A stretch of 64,000 bases of DNA from Archangium lansingense (GCF_026626635.1 NZ_JAPNKA010000001.1:6200001-6264000); one strand, 5' to 3'. Shown: positions 49,840 through 58,806, numbered from the stretch's first letter. The notes: generated from the sequence alone by a model not told the origin. Made by a program: numbers and translations.

Positions 49840-50184
49840 CTGGGCGGCGAAGAAGGCGTAGACCATGCCGAGCATCAAGGCACGGGCACCCCTGCGGCGA
49901 GGTCCTGGTGGGTGAAGGGCTGCACCGCACGGCGTTGCGCGAGTGAACGGGCTCCACCTGGCTCTGGTCCATCCACAGCTCGAACCGGGCCGGAGCGGGG
50001 CTCGCGCCTCCCAGCCATGGGGTGTGCAAGTACAGGACTCCCGTTGCGTCCTGATGGCCCTGCTCCCACTCGTCATCGTCGATGACGAGCCGAGTGGGGG
50101 GCCGACTGGCGGCACTTCAGATGTTCACTCGCAGGTAGACCTCGTAGAAGCCGTGGTTGTCGCTTCGGGCGTCCATGGGCACGC
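49840..50184 (-). pseudogene. Decayed minus-strand coding remnants
   Basis: Two protein-like pieces are visible on the minus strand. One (50123-50215) reads GSSLGLSVPMDARSDNHGFY, then EVYLRVNI and a stop, in the frame next to the end of the gene at 50185-51426. The other (about 49900-50100) reads RLVIDDDEWEQGHQDATGVL, then HTPWLGGASPAPARFELWMD and QSQVEPVHSRNAVR, before the frame degrades. Neither has a start. They look like a broken gene tail and a frameshifted neighbour in the type VI-associated island. Confidence 0.4.
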
Positions 50185-51426
50185 TCAAGCCAAGCGACGA
50201 GCCCTCCATGAGAGCACCATGGCTATCAACATGGCGCCCATGTAGTCGATGTTCAGGTGGTTCATGAGGATCTGCGTGGCCTCGGAGATCGACTTGCCCT
50301 GGATGAGCTGGAACAGCTCCTTCCGCGAGATCATGGCCGCGTTGGGAACGTAGGCCGCATAGGTCCCGATGTAGTCATCCTCGTTCTTCAGGAAGCCGAT
50401 GATGGCAGCGATGACCGCGGCGAACAGGGCGATGATCTCCGCGGGGATCCCCGTGCCCATCCCCGTCTCGATGAGGACCTGGGCCATGTCCGCCCAGCTG
50501 TCGATCGTGAGCTGATCGATCAGGACCCTGAGGATCTCCGTCAGCACTGCGATTTCCTTGTCGTATTGATTGCTGTGGTCCGCCTCCCAGGCGTCGATGG
50601 TGAAGCACAGCCCACCGCCGGGGACGTTGTTGTTCCAGAGCGTGTTCGACCTGAAGGTCCGCTCGTCGCCCTCGTCCATGCTGAGCTCTTCGGACACGTA
50701 CTTCGTGCCCGTGATGCCGTCGCAGACGGCGAAGCCGAAGAAGGGCTCATCATTGCCCACCTCATGCGTGCCCTCATGGCAGTAGACCGTGGTGGCTCGC
50801 GCGGTGACCCATCCCAGGCTGGCTCCTCGGGCCGCGGCCAGCTCCGCGGCGGTGATTCCCACGCAGGACACGGACCAGCCCAGCTCGCGCTGCGCCTGGA
50901 GGAACTCCTCGCCAGGCGGGGGCGGCCGGGCCTGGCTCAGGTCCTCCTGGATTCCCAGCTCCGTCCTCTTGCGTTGGAGCTCCGCGTCGGAGAGCCCCGA
51001 GAAGGCCAGGTGACGCTGGTCCAGCACCTGGAGGTTCTTCATCTGGACGACCTGGGGAGCCATCGCCTTCAGCTCCGCGCGGAGGTCGTCCGTGGAGAAC
51101 CCCGTCTCCACGCCCAGGCGCGCGGCGCGCTCCGGGAAGAGCCGGCTCCGCGCCTCCAGGGGCGCCTGGGCATAGGCGCTGCCCAGGGCCGAGAGGTCCT
51201 CGTCGGTGAAGCCCACCTTCTTGAAGCCCTGCACCAGCGCCTGCTCCAGGCCCGTGAGCGCGGCCCGCCGGGACTGCCGGGCGAACGCGTTGAGCATCAC
51301 CCCGGCCAGCAGGTTGTGGCTCCGGTTGCGCTCCCACCGTGTCGGCGTCCCGCTTCGCGTCCCCGCTCCACTCAAAGCCCGGTTCAGCTGCTCCACCATC
51401 CGCTGCGTCGTCTGCTGTTCAGCCAT
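50185..51426 (-). CDS. Hypothetical protein, possibly 3'-frameshifted
   Basis: A 413-residue protein with no recognised domain. The N-terminal ~170 residues are helical and Arg/Ala/Leu-rich. The centre has a compact region with TTVYCHEGTHEVGNDEPFFG (a Cys/His/Glu cluster) and GFAVCDGITG. A hydrophobic helix (IPAEIIALFAAVIAAIIGFL) is near residue 350. The last residues (VLSWRARRLA) are unlike the preceding sequence, while the neighbouring frame continues as good coding, so a frameshift near 50200-50240 may have changed the true C-terminus. Location upstream of the DUF4123 operon makes a secreted effector possible. Confidence 0.6.
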   Translation of the reverse strand: MAEQQTTQRMVEQLNRALSGAGTRSGTPTRWERNRSHNLLAGVMLNAFARQSRRAALTGLEQALVQGFKKVGFTDEDLSALGSAYAQAPLEARSRLFPERAARLGVETGFSTDDLRAELKAMAPQVVQMKNLQVLDQRHLAFSGLSDAELQRKRTELGIQEDLSQARPPPPGEEFLQAQRELGWSVSCVGITAAELAAARGASLGWVTARATTVYCHEGTHEVGNDEPFFGFAVCDGITGTKYVSEELSMDEGDERTFRSNTLWNNNVPGGGLCFTIDAWEADHSNQYDKEIAVLTEILRVLIDQLTIDSWADMAQVLIETGMGTGIPAEIIALFAAVIAAIIGFLKNEDDYIGTYAAYVPNAAMISRKELFQLIQGKSISEATQILMNHLNIDYMGAMLIAMVLSWRARRLA

Positions 51427-51534
51427 TGCCTGGAAGCTCCGTTCGTGTGGAGCGCGCGGTCTATCCAGGCAATGTCACGCATTCGTCAACCCCTCTCGGG
51501 CTTATCTGAAATCAGACGAACGCGACTTGCCGGC

Positions 51535-52374
51535 TCAGCTCGCGGCGGACGCGTGGAGTCGACCGGAAAACATCGCAGCGATCACGCCGCCATCGACGAG
51601 CAGGTCCGTGCCCGTGATGAACGAGGCGTCGGGGCCAAGAAGGAAGGCGGTCGCGTTCGCGATGTCAGCGGGGGTTCCGAGGCGTCCTGTCCCGGACGCA
51701 GCGACCATCGCCCGCATCATGCCGCCGTGCTCCCCGGCGAGCTCCTGCTGGCCCATCGGGGTGGCGATGACGCCCGGGCTGATGCTGTTGATGCGTGCTC
51801 CGCGTTCACCCCAGGCAGCGCTGGCGCCCTGGACACGGAGCTGGTTGGCGCGCTTGGAGAGGCCGTACGCCGCACCGGAATTGGTTACGGCGTCGGGCCG
51901 CACGAACGGCAGCTCGAGCAGACCCTCGCTCGGCGTCATCCGGAGTGCTGCCTCCTGCTCGGGAGTCAGCCGTACTGACATGTGTCCGGCCATGCTCGCG
52001 ATCACGACGCCCGCCCCACCGTCGGCCACGACGCGGCCGAACTCCTCCAGCACGAGCGCGACGCCGAGCAGATCGACCCGGAGGATTGCCTCGACATGCG
52101 CCTGGAGAGGGGAGAGTCCGGCGGTGTGGATCATCTGCACCACCTTCCCCCTGGAACTGGCGGTCTCGGCGAGCGACCGCACCGATTCCCGCGACGACAC
52201 GTCGACCCTCTGGGTCGAGACGTCGTAACCGTCGCCCCGCAGGGACGTCGCGAGCGATTCCAGGACGCCCTCGTTGAGGTCGGCCAGGAGGACCGTCCGC
52301 CCTGCTCCCTGCCGACGGGCGATGGCCTGCCCCATACCGCCCACTCCGATCACGACGACGACTTCCTTTCGCAT
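51535..52374 (-). CDS. SDR family oxidoreductase
   Basis: A 279-residue short-chain dehydrogenase. Cofactor motif VVVIGVGGMGQAIA (a GxGGxG variant rather than TGxxxGxG) and LADLNEG suggest NAD(P) binding. Catalytic residues are Ser in VIASMAGH and Tyr-Lys in YGLSKRA, followed by SPGVIATPM and the C-terminal FITGTDLLVDGG. It is divergent from a TetR regulator across a palindrome that overlaps its own leader, so it is probably the regulated target. Substrate unknown. Confidence 0.9.
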   Translation of the reverse strand: MRKEVVVVIGVGGMGQAIARRQGAGRTVLLADLNEGVLESLATSLRGDGYDVSTQRVDVSSRESVRSLAETASSRGKVVQMIHTAGLSPLQAHVEAILRVDLLGVALVLEEFGRVVADGGAGVVIASMAGHMSVRLTPEQEAALRMTPSEGLLELPFVRPDAVTNSGAAYGLSKRANQLRVQGASAAWGERGARINSISPGVIATPMGQQELAGEHGGMMRAMVAASGTGRLGTPADIANATAFLLGPDASFITGTDLLVDGGVIAAMFSGRLHASAAS

Positions 52375-52394
52375 GGCGCTCCCTCGATATCTCC

Positions 52395-52423
52395 CATTAA
52401 CGAGACGAGTTGTCTCGTTAATG
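52395..52423. promoter_or_regulatory. Palindromic TetR-type operator
   Basis: Perfect 12-base arms CATTAACGAGAC (52395-52406) and GTCTCGTTAATG (52412-52423) around a 5-base centre, between the divergent SDR (start 52374) and TetR (start 52457) genes. Position and symmetry are typical of autoregulated TetR operators. Confidence 0.75.
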
Positions 52424-52456
52424 ACGGCAAGATACTCCTCTGGGTACGCTCGCTCA

Positions 52457-53038
52457 ATGCCCGACCGACAGCGCGGCCGTCCCCGCAGTGATCAGGCCCG
52501 ACGCGCGATACTCGAAGCGACCCGGGAGCTGCTCGCGGCGCATGGCTACGAGCGGCTCTCCGTCGAGCGGATCGCCTCCGAGGCTGGCGTTGGGAAGCAG
52601 ACGGTGTACCGATGGTGGCCGTCGAAGAGCGCCGTCGTCGCCGAGTGCCTGCTCGAGGGCTATCTCCTGCCGGAACAGACCGCGGTGCCGGACACCGGCG
52701 ACGTCCGAGCGGACGTCCGTGCGTTGCTCGTGGGGTTGACCGATTACCTGGGGGAGCCGAAGAACGCGTCGCTGATGCGGGCGCTGGTCGCCGCTGCGTC
52801 CGACAGCCAGGAGGTCTCCGACCGTCTGTACAAACGGTTCACGGCCCCGTACCACGCGGCTGTCACCGAGCGTCTGCGCACCGCCATCCGCTCGGGCCAG
52901 CTGCGTGCGGCAGACCCGGTGCCGGTAGCCGACGCCCTCATCGGGTTCGTCGTGTACCGCCTCCTCGCGCGCACCGCGCTCTCCGAGGAGGCCTGCGAAC
53001 ATCTGCTCGATGCGCTCTTCACGGGCCTCGCCCGATAG
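52457..53038 (+). CDS. TetR/AcrR family regulator
   Basis: A 193-residue repressor. The N-terminal HTH (GRPRSDQARRAILEATRELL, then GVGKQTVYRWWPSK) is followed by a helical ligand-binding domain typical of the family's C-terminal half (ALIGFVVYRLLARTALSEE). It most likely binds the palindrome 34 bases upstream and controls itself and the SDR gene; the ligand is unknown. Confidence 0.9.
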   Translation: MPDRQRGRPRSDQARRAILEATRELLAAHGYERLSVERIASEAGVGKQTVYRWWPSKSAVVAECLLEGYLLPEQTAVPDTGDVRADVRALLVGLTDYLGEPKNASLMRALVAAASDSQEVSDRLYKRFTAPYHAAVTERLRTAIRSGQLRAADPVPVADALIGFVVYRLLARTALSEEACEHLLDALFTGLAR

Positions 53039-53126
53039 GTGCCGTCCTCGAACGGTTGTCGGTCCGGACTCGAGGCCCTGGCCGGTACCGAGGGGGGACC
53101 AGGGGCACGTACGCCCGCTACCGTCG

Positions 53127-53522
53127 TCAGGCTTTGGGCGCCTCTTCGGCCGCCTGCTGCTTCGCCTGGACTTCCACGAGCCGCTGGCGGAGCTCGTTCA
53201 TGTCCAGCGCGCGTACCTGGCGGATCAGGTCCTCGAGCACTGCTGCTGGGAGCGCTCCTGCCTGCTCGAAGAGCATGATGCCGTCGCGGAAGACCATCAG
53301 CGTGGGGATGGAGCGGATTGAGAAGGCTCCGGCGAGCTCCTGCTCCTTGTCGGTGTCGATCTTCCCGAAGGTGATGTCCGAGTGCTTGTCACTCGCCTGC
53401 TCGAAGATCGGTGCGAAGCCGCGGCAGGGCCCACACCAGGTTGCCCACCAATCGAGGATGACGATGCCCTCTTTCGACACGACATCCTTGAAGTTGCCTT
53501 TGCCCATTTCGATGGTCGCCAT
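53127..53522 (-). CDS. trxA: Thioredoxin
   Basis: A 131-residue thioredoxin with the active site WWATWCGPCRG, the cis-Pro loop RSIPTLMVF and the acidic buried motif. A C-terminal extension of about 25 residues is helical and Ala/Glu/Gln-rich. It reduces disulfides in the cytosol. Lying next to a persulfide dioxygenase gene, it may regenerate protein persulfides. The ATG at 53522 is chosen; 53534 is four codons upstream. Confidence 0.92.
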   Translation of the reverse strand: MATIEMGKGNFKDVVSKEGIVILDWWATWCGPCRGFAPIFEQASDKHSDITFGKIDTDKEQELAGAFSIRSIPTLMVFRDGIMLFEQAGALPAAVLEDLIRQVRALDMNELRQRLVEVQAKQQAAEEAPKA

Positions 53523-53631
53523 GGCCCTCACCATGTGACCCCATCGCGCAGAGTGCCAGTGTCTCCATGGAGGAGGCTGGGGTAGCTCACGACACCAGCC
53601 GGCCGTGGGATCGCTGGGATGGCAGCTCGCC

Positions 53632-54327
53632 TCAGTACGGTGAGGGCGCCATGTGCCCGCATTCGCGGTTTGCCGGGACCGCGAGGTCGAGCTTCTTGGG
53701 CTTGGGCAGGTGGAGGTTCTCCATGATGTGGATGAACTCCTCGCGGCTTTTGCCGGTCAGGCGCGGGTTGTGCCGCTTCTCCTCGGCGATGCTCGTCACC
53801 GTGCGGCCTTTGTAATCGTGGCCGGGGTAGACGAGCGTCTCGTCCGGCAGGCTGAAGAGGACGCGGGTAATGCTGTCGTAGAGCTGGTTCGCGTTCCCAT
53901 TCTGGAAATCGGTGCGCCCGTTGCCGCGCACGAGCAATGCGTCCCCGGTGAAGACGCGGTCGCCGAGGCGGTAACTGACGCTGTCGTCCGTGTGTCCTGG
54001 AGTGGCGAGCACCTGGAAGATGAGCTGCCCGACGCGCACCTCGTCTTCGTGGCGCACCTGGACGTTGATGCACGAGGCTCCTCCCACTCCGCCCACCACC
54101 GTGCACTGCGTGCGCTCACGCAACACTCCCGACGCGGTGACGTGGTCAGCGTGCACGTGGGTATCGAAGACGTGGGTGAGGGTGAGGCCTAGCTCGCTCA
54201 CCAGTTGCAGGTCGCGGTCGGCCTGCTCGAGCACGGGATCAATGAGGACGGCCTGCCGCGTGGCCTCATCTCCGATGAGGTAGGTATAGGTCGAGGACTC
54301 GGTATCGAAAAGCTGGCGGAAAATCAT
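53632..54327 (-). CDS. Persulfide dioxygenase-like MBL-fold enzyme (ETHE1 type)
   Basis: A 231-residue MBL-fold enzyme with the ETHE1-type iron motif THVHADHVTAS, the TPGHTDDSVSYRLGDRVFTG segment, GRTDFQNGNANQLYDSI and the late ligand YPGHDYKGRT. These are diagnostic of glutathione persulfide dioxygenases rather than glyoxalase II. It oxidises persulfide sulfur to sulfite. It is divergent from the YeeE/YedE pair and convergent with nothing; together with thioredoxin it forms the left half of a sulfur module. Confidence 0.9.
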   Translation of the reverse strand: MIFRQLFDTESSTYTYLIGDEATRQAVLIDPVLEQADRDLQLVSELGLTLTHVFDTHVHADHVTASGVLRERTQCTVVGGVGGASCINVQVRHEDEVRVGQLIFQVLATPGHTDDSVSYRLGDRVFTGDALLVRGNGRTDFQNGNANQLYDSITRVLFSLPDETLVYPGHDYKGRTVTSIAEEKRHNPRLTGKSREEFIHIMENLHLPKPKKLDLAVPANRECGHMAPSPY

Positions 54328-54531
54328 GTCGAGGTCTCCTGTCCGTGAGAGCCCAGGCCAGGGAAGAAGGATTCAGGACCTCCCCCGTCCGGTGTGAGAC
54401 CGCGCCGGGCAGCCGAGGGGACAAGGGGTCGCCACCTGTCTCCTAGGGGGCCCGGTGATGAGGCCACCCCACGCGGGTGTTTCGTAAATCCCCGGTGAAT
54501 CCTTTTCTGAGGAATCTGGCTCTAGCAGGGC

Positions 54532-54957
54532 ATGACTTCTTCCTTCCTGCTTCCGCTCTTGGGTGGGGCACTCATCGGGTTGAGCGCATCGCTCCTCCTC
54601 CTGGCCAACGGCCGGGTGGCTGGCATCAGTGGTGTGGTGGGAGCGCTGTTGGCCCCCGTCCGCGGCGACATCGCCTGGCGCGTGCTCTTCTTCGGGGGCC
54701 TCCTCTCCGGTGGGCTGTTGCTGGCGCGGTTGCGCCCCGAGTCCTTCGCGGCCCCTGCATCCCTGAGTGCGGGCGGGGTCGTGCCGCTGGTGGTAGCCGG
54801 GCTGCTGGTGGGCTTCGGCTCGCGGTTGGGTAACGGCTGCACCAGCGGGCATGGCGTCTGTGGCATCAGCCGCGGCTCTGTCCGGTCCATCGTGGCCACG
54901 CTCACCTTCATGGCCACCGGCGCCCTCACCGTCTTCCTGGTCCGCCACGTCTTCTAG
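54532..54957 (+). CDS. YeeE/YedE-type sulfur transport protein, first half
   Basis: A 141-residue membrane protein of about four helices with GNGCTSGHGVCGISRGS near residue 105, the Cys motif of YeeE/YedE thiosulfate channels. Larger YeeE proteins are single chains of about 350 residues; here the transporter is split into two short proteins. The partner begins 14 bases downstream. It likely moves thiosulfate or another sulfur species into the cell. Confidence 0.85.
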   Translation: MTSSFLLPLLGGALIGLSASLLLLANGRVAGISGVVGALLAPVRGDIAWRVLFFGGLLSGGLLLARLRPESFAAPASLSAGGVVPLVVAGLLVGFGSRLGNGCTSGHGVCGISRGSVRSIVATLTFMATGALTVFLVRHVF

Positions 54958-54971
54958 ACGGGAGCTTCCCC

Positions 54972-55466
54972 ATGCGTTCCTCCCTCAGTGCGTTTCTCAG
55001 TGGCCTGCTCTTCGCCCTCGGTCTGGGTCTTGGCGGCATGACAGACCCGGCCAACGTCCTTGGCTTCTTGGACATTGCCGGGGACTGGGACTTCCGGCTC
55101 GCGTTCGTGATGGCCGGTGCCATCGCGGTGCATGCGACGCTGCGGCCCCTCATTCACAAGCGGGAGCGGCCCCTGTTCGCCGCGAAGTTCCCCTCCTTTC
55201 CCGTCAGCCGGGTGGACCCGATGCTCCTCGCGGGTGCGGCCCTCTTCGGCGCGGGCTGGGGACTCAGCGGTTACTGCCCCGGTCCCGCGCTCACCGCTCT
55301 CTCCAGCGGCGCGCCTCAGTTGCTCGTCTTCGTGCCCGCCATGTTCGCCGGCATCTACCTCGCTCAGGTGGTGCAAGCGTGGCTCGCCGCGAGTGCGAGG
55401 ACTCCGAGTCTGGGCACGAAGCCTTCACCGCAGTCTTCTGCCCCCATTTCAGGTGCACCACGATGA
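54972..55466 (+). CDS. YeeE/YedE-type sulfur transport protein, second half (DUF6691-like)
   Basis: A 164-residue membrane protein with GLGLGGMTDPANVLGFLDIA near the start and FGAGWGLSGYCPGPALTALS near residue 100, matching the complementary half of split YeeE/YedE transporters. The SGYCPGP Cys faces the Cys motif of the first half. The C-terminal ~25 residues are Ser/Pro-rich and overlap the start of the SoxB-like gene by four bases. Confidence 0.85.
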   Translation: MRSSLSAFLSGLLFALGLGLGGMTDPANVLGFLDIAGDWDFRLAFVMAGAIAVHATLRPLIHKRERPLFAAKFPSFPVSRVDPMLLAGAALFGAGWGLSGYCPGPALTALSSGAPQLLVFVPAMFAGIYLAQVVQAWLAASARTPSLGTKPSPQSSAPISGAPR

Positions 55467-57079
55467 GGCGTCTCTTCTCCATGCTCGGTACGTTGCTTGC
55501 CCTGAGCGGACTGGCCTTCAGTTGCACTCCGCTGCGGCCCTCCGTCACCACCGTGAGTGCCGCTAGCACTCCCGCCCCCACGCGCAAGCAGCTCACCATC
55601 CTCTACGTGGCGGACCTGCACGCGCAGCTGCGCGCCCATCCCGAGCTGTTCTGGCATGAAGGGAAGGAGCGCATCGAGGAGGCGGGTGGCTTTGCTCGAG
55701 TGGCCGCCGCCATCCGGCGGATTCGTGCTGAGCGCGGCGGGGAAGTGCTGGTGCTCGATGCTGGAGACACCATTCAGGGCTCGGGCGCGGCGGCTCTCAC
55801 CGAGGGAAGCGCTCTCACCGAGCCTCTCAATGCGCTCGGTTTCGATGGTGCGATCCCTGGCAACTGGGAGGTGGTGTACGGCCCCGCGGTGCTTCGCCAA
55901 CGGGCCCGCGAGCTGAATTACCCGCTCTTCGCCGCCAACCTGCGCGATGCGCAGAGTGGTGAGCGCCTCTTCCCGCCCTATCTCGTGAAGGAGGTGGGCG
56001 GAGTGAAGGTGGCCGTCGTCGGCTTCACTGACCCGGACGTCCCGCGTCGCCAGCCCCCCGGTTACAGCAAGGGTCTGCGCTACGACGGTCCGGAGGAGTT
56101 GCCGGCGCTCGTGCGCGAGGTGCGTGAGCGCGAGGGAGCCCAAGTGGTGCTGCTGATGACCCACGTGGGGCTCGCCAAGGCGGTGGGCCTCGCCTCCCGG
56201 GTTCCCGGTGTGGACGTCCACCTGTCCGGGGACACGCACGAGCGCACCTACGTGCCCATCGAGCAGGCCGGGAGCTGGGTGGTGGAGCCCGGCGCCTTCG
56301 GCTCCTTCCTGGGCCGATTGGATTTATGGGTGGAGGAGGGGATGGTCGTGGACCGCCATTGGGAACTCATCGAGCTGACTGCTTCGCGCTTCCCCGAGGA
56401 TCCCGAGGTGACCCGGCTGGTGGACGCCGCGCTTGCTCCGTACGAGGCGACGTTGTCCTCCCCGGTGGGCCATACGGAGGTGACCCTCGCGCGGTACGCG
56501 GTGGTGGAGAACCCGCTCGACAACGTGCTGGCCGACGCCATCCGCGCGGCTGGGGGGACGGAGATTGGCCTCTCCAATGGTTTTCGTTTTGGCACTCCGC
56601 TGCTGCCCGGGCCGGTGAGCGAGGCGGACCTGTGGAACCTCTACCCCATCGTCAACAAGCTGAAGACGGGCAAGGTGAGTGGCCGCCAGCTGCGCGCCTT
56701 CTGGGAGCAGGAACTGGAGAACGTCTTCGCCAGGGACCCGGAGAAGCGCTTTGGCGGGTGGCTGCCGCGTCCCTCGGGGATGACGCTGCGCTTCCGGGCC
56801 GACGCGCCCAAGGGGCAGCGCCTCCTCGCCCTGGAGGTGGGAGGCAAAACGGTGGAGGACGAGCGCCTCTACACGGTGACAGCCTGCGAGCGCGAGGGGG
56901 ATGCCCCCGACATGGTCTGCCGCATCCCCGGCATCCAAGAGGCGCGCGTCCTCGACATCGATGCGCATGAAGCGGTGCGCCGCTTCCTTGCTGGCAAGCC
57001 TCGTCTGCATGGAGCGCTGGAGGGCCGCGCGGTGGGCGAGGACCTCCCGCTGGTGCTGCGTACCCAGCAGGTGCAATGA
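55463..57079 (+). CDS. SoxB-like metallophosphoesterase/5'-nucleotidase family lipoprotein
   Basis: A 538-residue exported lipoprotein (LSGLAFSC lipobox). The metallophosphoesterase domain has ILYVADLHAQL, VLVLDAGDTIQGSG, IPGNWEVVYGPA, VVLLMTHVGLAKAVG and HLSGDTHER; the C-terminal nucleotidase domain spans about 340-530. In ordinary 5'-nucleotidases the third motif is GNHE; Trp in place of His followed by a YG is the pattern of SoxB thiosulfohydrolases. Linkage to sulfur transport, DsrE and persulfide genes supports a sulfur role, but no soxA, soxX or soxYZ is present, so SoxB activity is inferred. Confidence 0.75.
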   Translation: MRRLFSMLGTLLALSGLAFSCTPLRPSVTTVSAASTPAPTRKQLTILYVADLHAQLRAHPELFWHEGKERIEEAGGFARVAAAIRRIRAERGGEVLVLDAGDTIQGSGAAALTEGSALTEPLNALGFDGAIPGNWEVVYGPAVLRQRARELNYPLFAANLRDAQSGERLFPPYLVKEVGGVKVAVVGFTDPDVPRRQPPGYSKGLRYDGPEELPALVREVREREGAQVVLLMTHVGLAKAVGLASRVPGVDVHLSGDTHERTYVPIEQAGSWVVEPGAFGSFLGRLDLWVEEGMVVDRHWELIELTASRFPEDPEVTRLVDAALAPYEATLSSPVGHTEVTLARYAVVENPLDNVLADAIRAAGGTEIGLSNGFRFGTPLLPGPVSEADLWNLYPIVNKLKTGKVSGRQLRAFWEQELENVFARDPEKRFGGWLPRPSGMTLRFRADAPKGQRLLALEVGGKTVEDERLYTVTACEREGDAPDMVCRIPGIQEARVLDIDAHEAVRRFLAGKPRLHGALEGRAVGEDLPLVLRTQQVQ

Positions 57080-57100
57080 GTCCGACAACGGGAACATGAC

Positions 57101-58144
57101 ATGACTCCCCCTCTTGCTCCATCCGCGTCCACTGTCGGCGCACCTCCGCCAGGAAGCGTCTGGCGCCGCCGTCTACCGGGCCTCGGGCTTGCCGCCGGGC
57201 TGGCGGTGACCAGCTACTGGCTCGCCACGCTCCCCGGCCTCAAGGTGGTGGGGCCTCTGACGGTGGCCCTGCTCATCGGTATCGCGCTGCGCACGGCCCT
57301 CGGTCTGCCCGCCACGCTGGTGGAGGGCACGCGCTACTCGGCGCGCACAGTGCTGCGGCTGGGCATTGTGCTGATGGGGGCTCGGCTGGACTTCGCGCTG
57401 GTGGCGAAGGTGGGCCCACGCGTGCTGCTGCTCTCCCTGGGGGTCATCGTCGGTGGCATTGTTGGCATCCGCTGGGTCGCCAGGCGATTTGGCGTCCCAG
57501 AGAAGCTGAGCATGCTGCTGGCCGTGGGCACCTCCATCTGTGGAGCCAGCGCGGTGGTGGCCGCCAGCTCCGTCACCCGTGCCGATGAGGAGGACACCAC
57601 GCTGGCGGTGGGCCTGTGCGGGATTCTGGGCACGGTGGGTGTCCTCTTCTACGTCTTCGCGGGGCCGCTGCTGGGGTTGAGCACGGCGCAGCTCGCCATC
57701 CTCTCGGGCGCCACGTTGCACGAGGTGGCGCAGGTGATGGCCGCCGCCTTCACTTGGGGCACCTCGGCGGGTGACCTGGGCACGTTGGTGAAACTCACCC
57801 GCGTGGTGTTGTTGGCCCCCGCGCTCGTCGTGCTGGGGCTCGCCTCCGGCGCGGGCGGCAAGGTGCGCTACTCGTGGAAGGAGCCACCCATCCCCTGGTT
57901 CGTGCTGGGCTTCCTCGCGGTGGGTGTCCTTGGCTCGGTGGGCGTGCTGCCCGATGCCGCGAAGTCGGCTCTCTCCATCGCCAGCGTCTTCCTCATGGTG
58001 ATGGCCATGGCCGCCATGGGTCTGGGCACCCACGTCAGCATGATTCGCCGCGCAGGTATGCGTGTTGTCTACGCGGGCCTCGCCGGCTTCGCGGCGCTGG
58101 CGCTGTCGGCCTGGGGTCTCATCCAACTGCTGTCCATCCAGTGA
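57101..58144 (+). CDS. YeiH-like putative sulfate exporter
   Basis: A 347-residue membrane protein with about ten helices and the family motifs LRLGIVLMGARLDF, GVPEKLSMLLAVGTSICGAS, ATLHEVAQVMAAAF and GLGTHVSMIRRAGMR. This is the YeiH/PSE (UPF0324) family, proposed to export sulfate or other anions. It starts 21 bases after the SoxB-like stop and would remove oxidised sulfur from the cell. Confidence 0.88.
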   Translation: MTPPLAPSASTVGAPPPGSVWRRRLPGLGLAAGLAVTSYWLATLPGLKVVGPLTVALLIGIALRTALGLPATLVEGTRYSARTVLRLGIVLMGARLDFALVAKVGPRVLLLSLGVIVGGIVGIRWVARRFGVPEKLSMLLAVGTSICGASAVVAASSVTRADEEDTTLAVGLCGILGTVGVLFYVFAGPLLGLSTAQLAILSGATLHEVAQVMAAAFTWGTSAGDLGTLVKLTRVVLLAPALVVLGLASGAGGKVRYSWKEPPIPWFVLGFLAVGVLGSVGVLPDAAKSALSIASVFLMVMAMAAMGLGTHVSMIRRAGMRVVYAGLAGFAALALSAWGLIQLLSIQ

Positions 58145-58203
58145 CGAGTGTCCCTGGTTTTGCGAAGTGCCCCCCCTCTCAACCTCGAATCGGAGTCCAT
58201 CGA

Positions 58204-58674
58204 ATGAACCGCCTTCTGCTGCTGCTCATCACCGCGCTTGCTACCGCTCCCCTGGCTACATTCGCCGCGGCGCCGTCACAGGCTCCCCAGGCTTCCGAGA
58301 AGAAGGTCCCCGCGCGCCAGGGCAAGCTCGTTTTCGTGTCCACCACGGGCCTGGAGGACCTCGGCACGCTCTCCAGCTCTTTGCGGCACGCGAAGGCGGC
58401 CAAGGACTCCGGCTATCTCTCGGACGTGGTGTGGCTCACCTACGGCCGTGCGATCGTGGTGTTGGACCCGACGGTCAAGGCGGTGCCGGAGTCCATCCGC
58501 AAGGAGGCTCAGGATGCGAAGGCCGCCGGCGTGCGGCTGGTGGCCTGTGGCAACGCGCTCGGGAAGTTCGACATCGATCCGAAGAAGCTCCAGCCCCAGG
58601 TGGAGGTGGTCGACAACGGCGTGGCGGAGCTCTCGCGCCTGGTGGCCGAGGGATATCAAGTCATTCGTTACTGA
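58204..58674 (+). CDS. Exported DsrE-family protein
   Basis: A 156-residue protein with a Sec signal (MNRLLLLLITALATAPLATF). The mature domain is DsrE-like: KLVFVSTTGLEDLGTLSSSL, VVWLTYGRAIVVLDP and VRLVACGNALGKFDID. The Cys in VACGNALG corresponds to the usual persulfide-carrying position. Most DsrE proteins are cytosolic; export fits the periplasmic SoxB-like enzyme upstream. It is the last gene of the plus-strand sulfur run. Confidence 0.85.
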   Translation: MNRLLLLLITALATAPLATFAAAPSQAPQASEKKVPARQGKLVFVSTTGLEDLGTLSSSLRHAKAAKDSGYLSDVVWLTYGRAIVVLDPTVKAVPESIRKEAQDAKAAGVRLVACGNALGKFDIDPKKLQPQVEVVDNGVAELSRLVAEGYQVIRY

Positions 58675-58806
58675 GCTTCACATGCACCGACTCTGGTAAG
58701 GACAGCCTACGCTCCTCCCTTCCTCGTCAGGACGGCCAGGAAGGACTCCTGGCGGTCGAGCGTTCTCCAATGGGATGTGACAGGAGCACGAGGAGGCGAC
58801 CTGGGG

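Noticed and set aside
51470..51535. Short palindrome TCTGAAATCAGA near the SDR gene end
   Set aside because: Twelve bases of symmetry in an untranslated gap is weak, and nothing else supports a site there.
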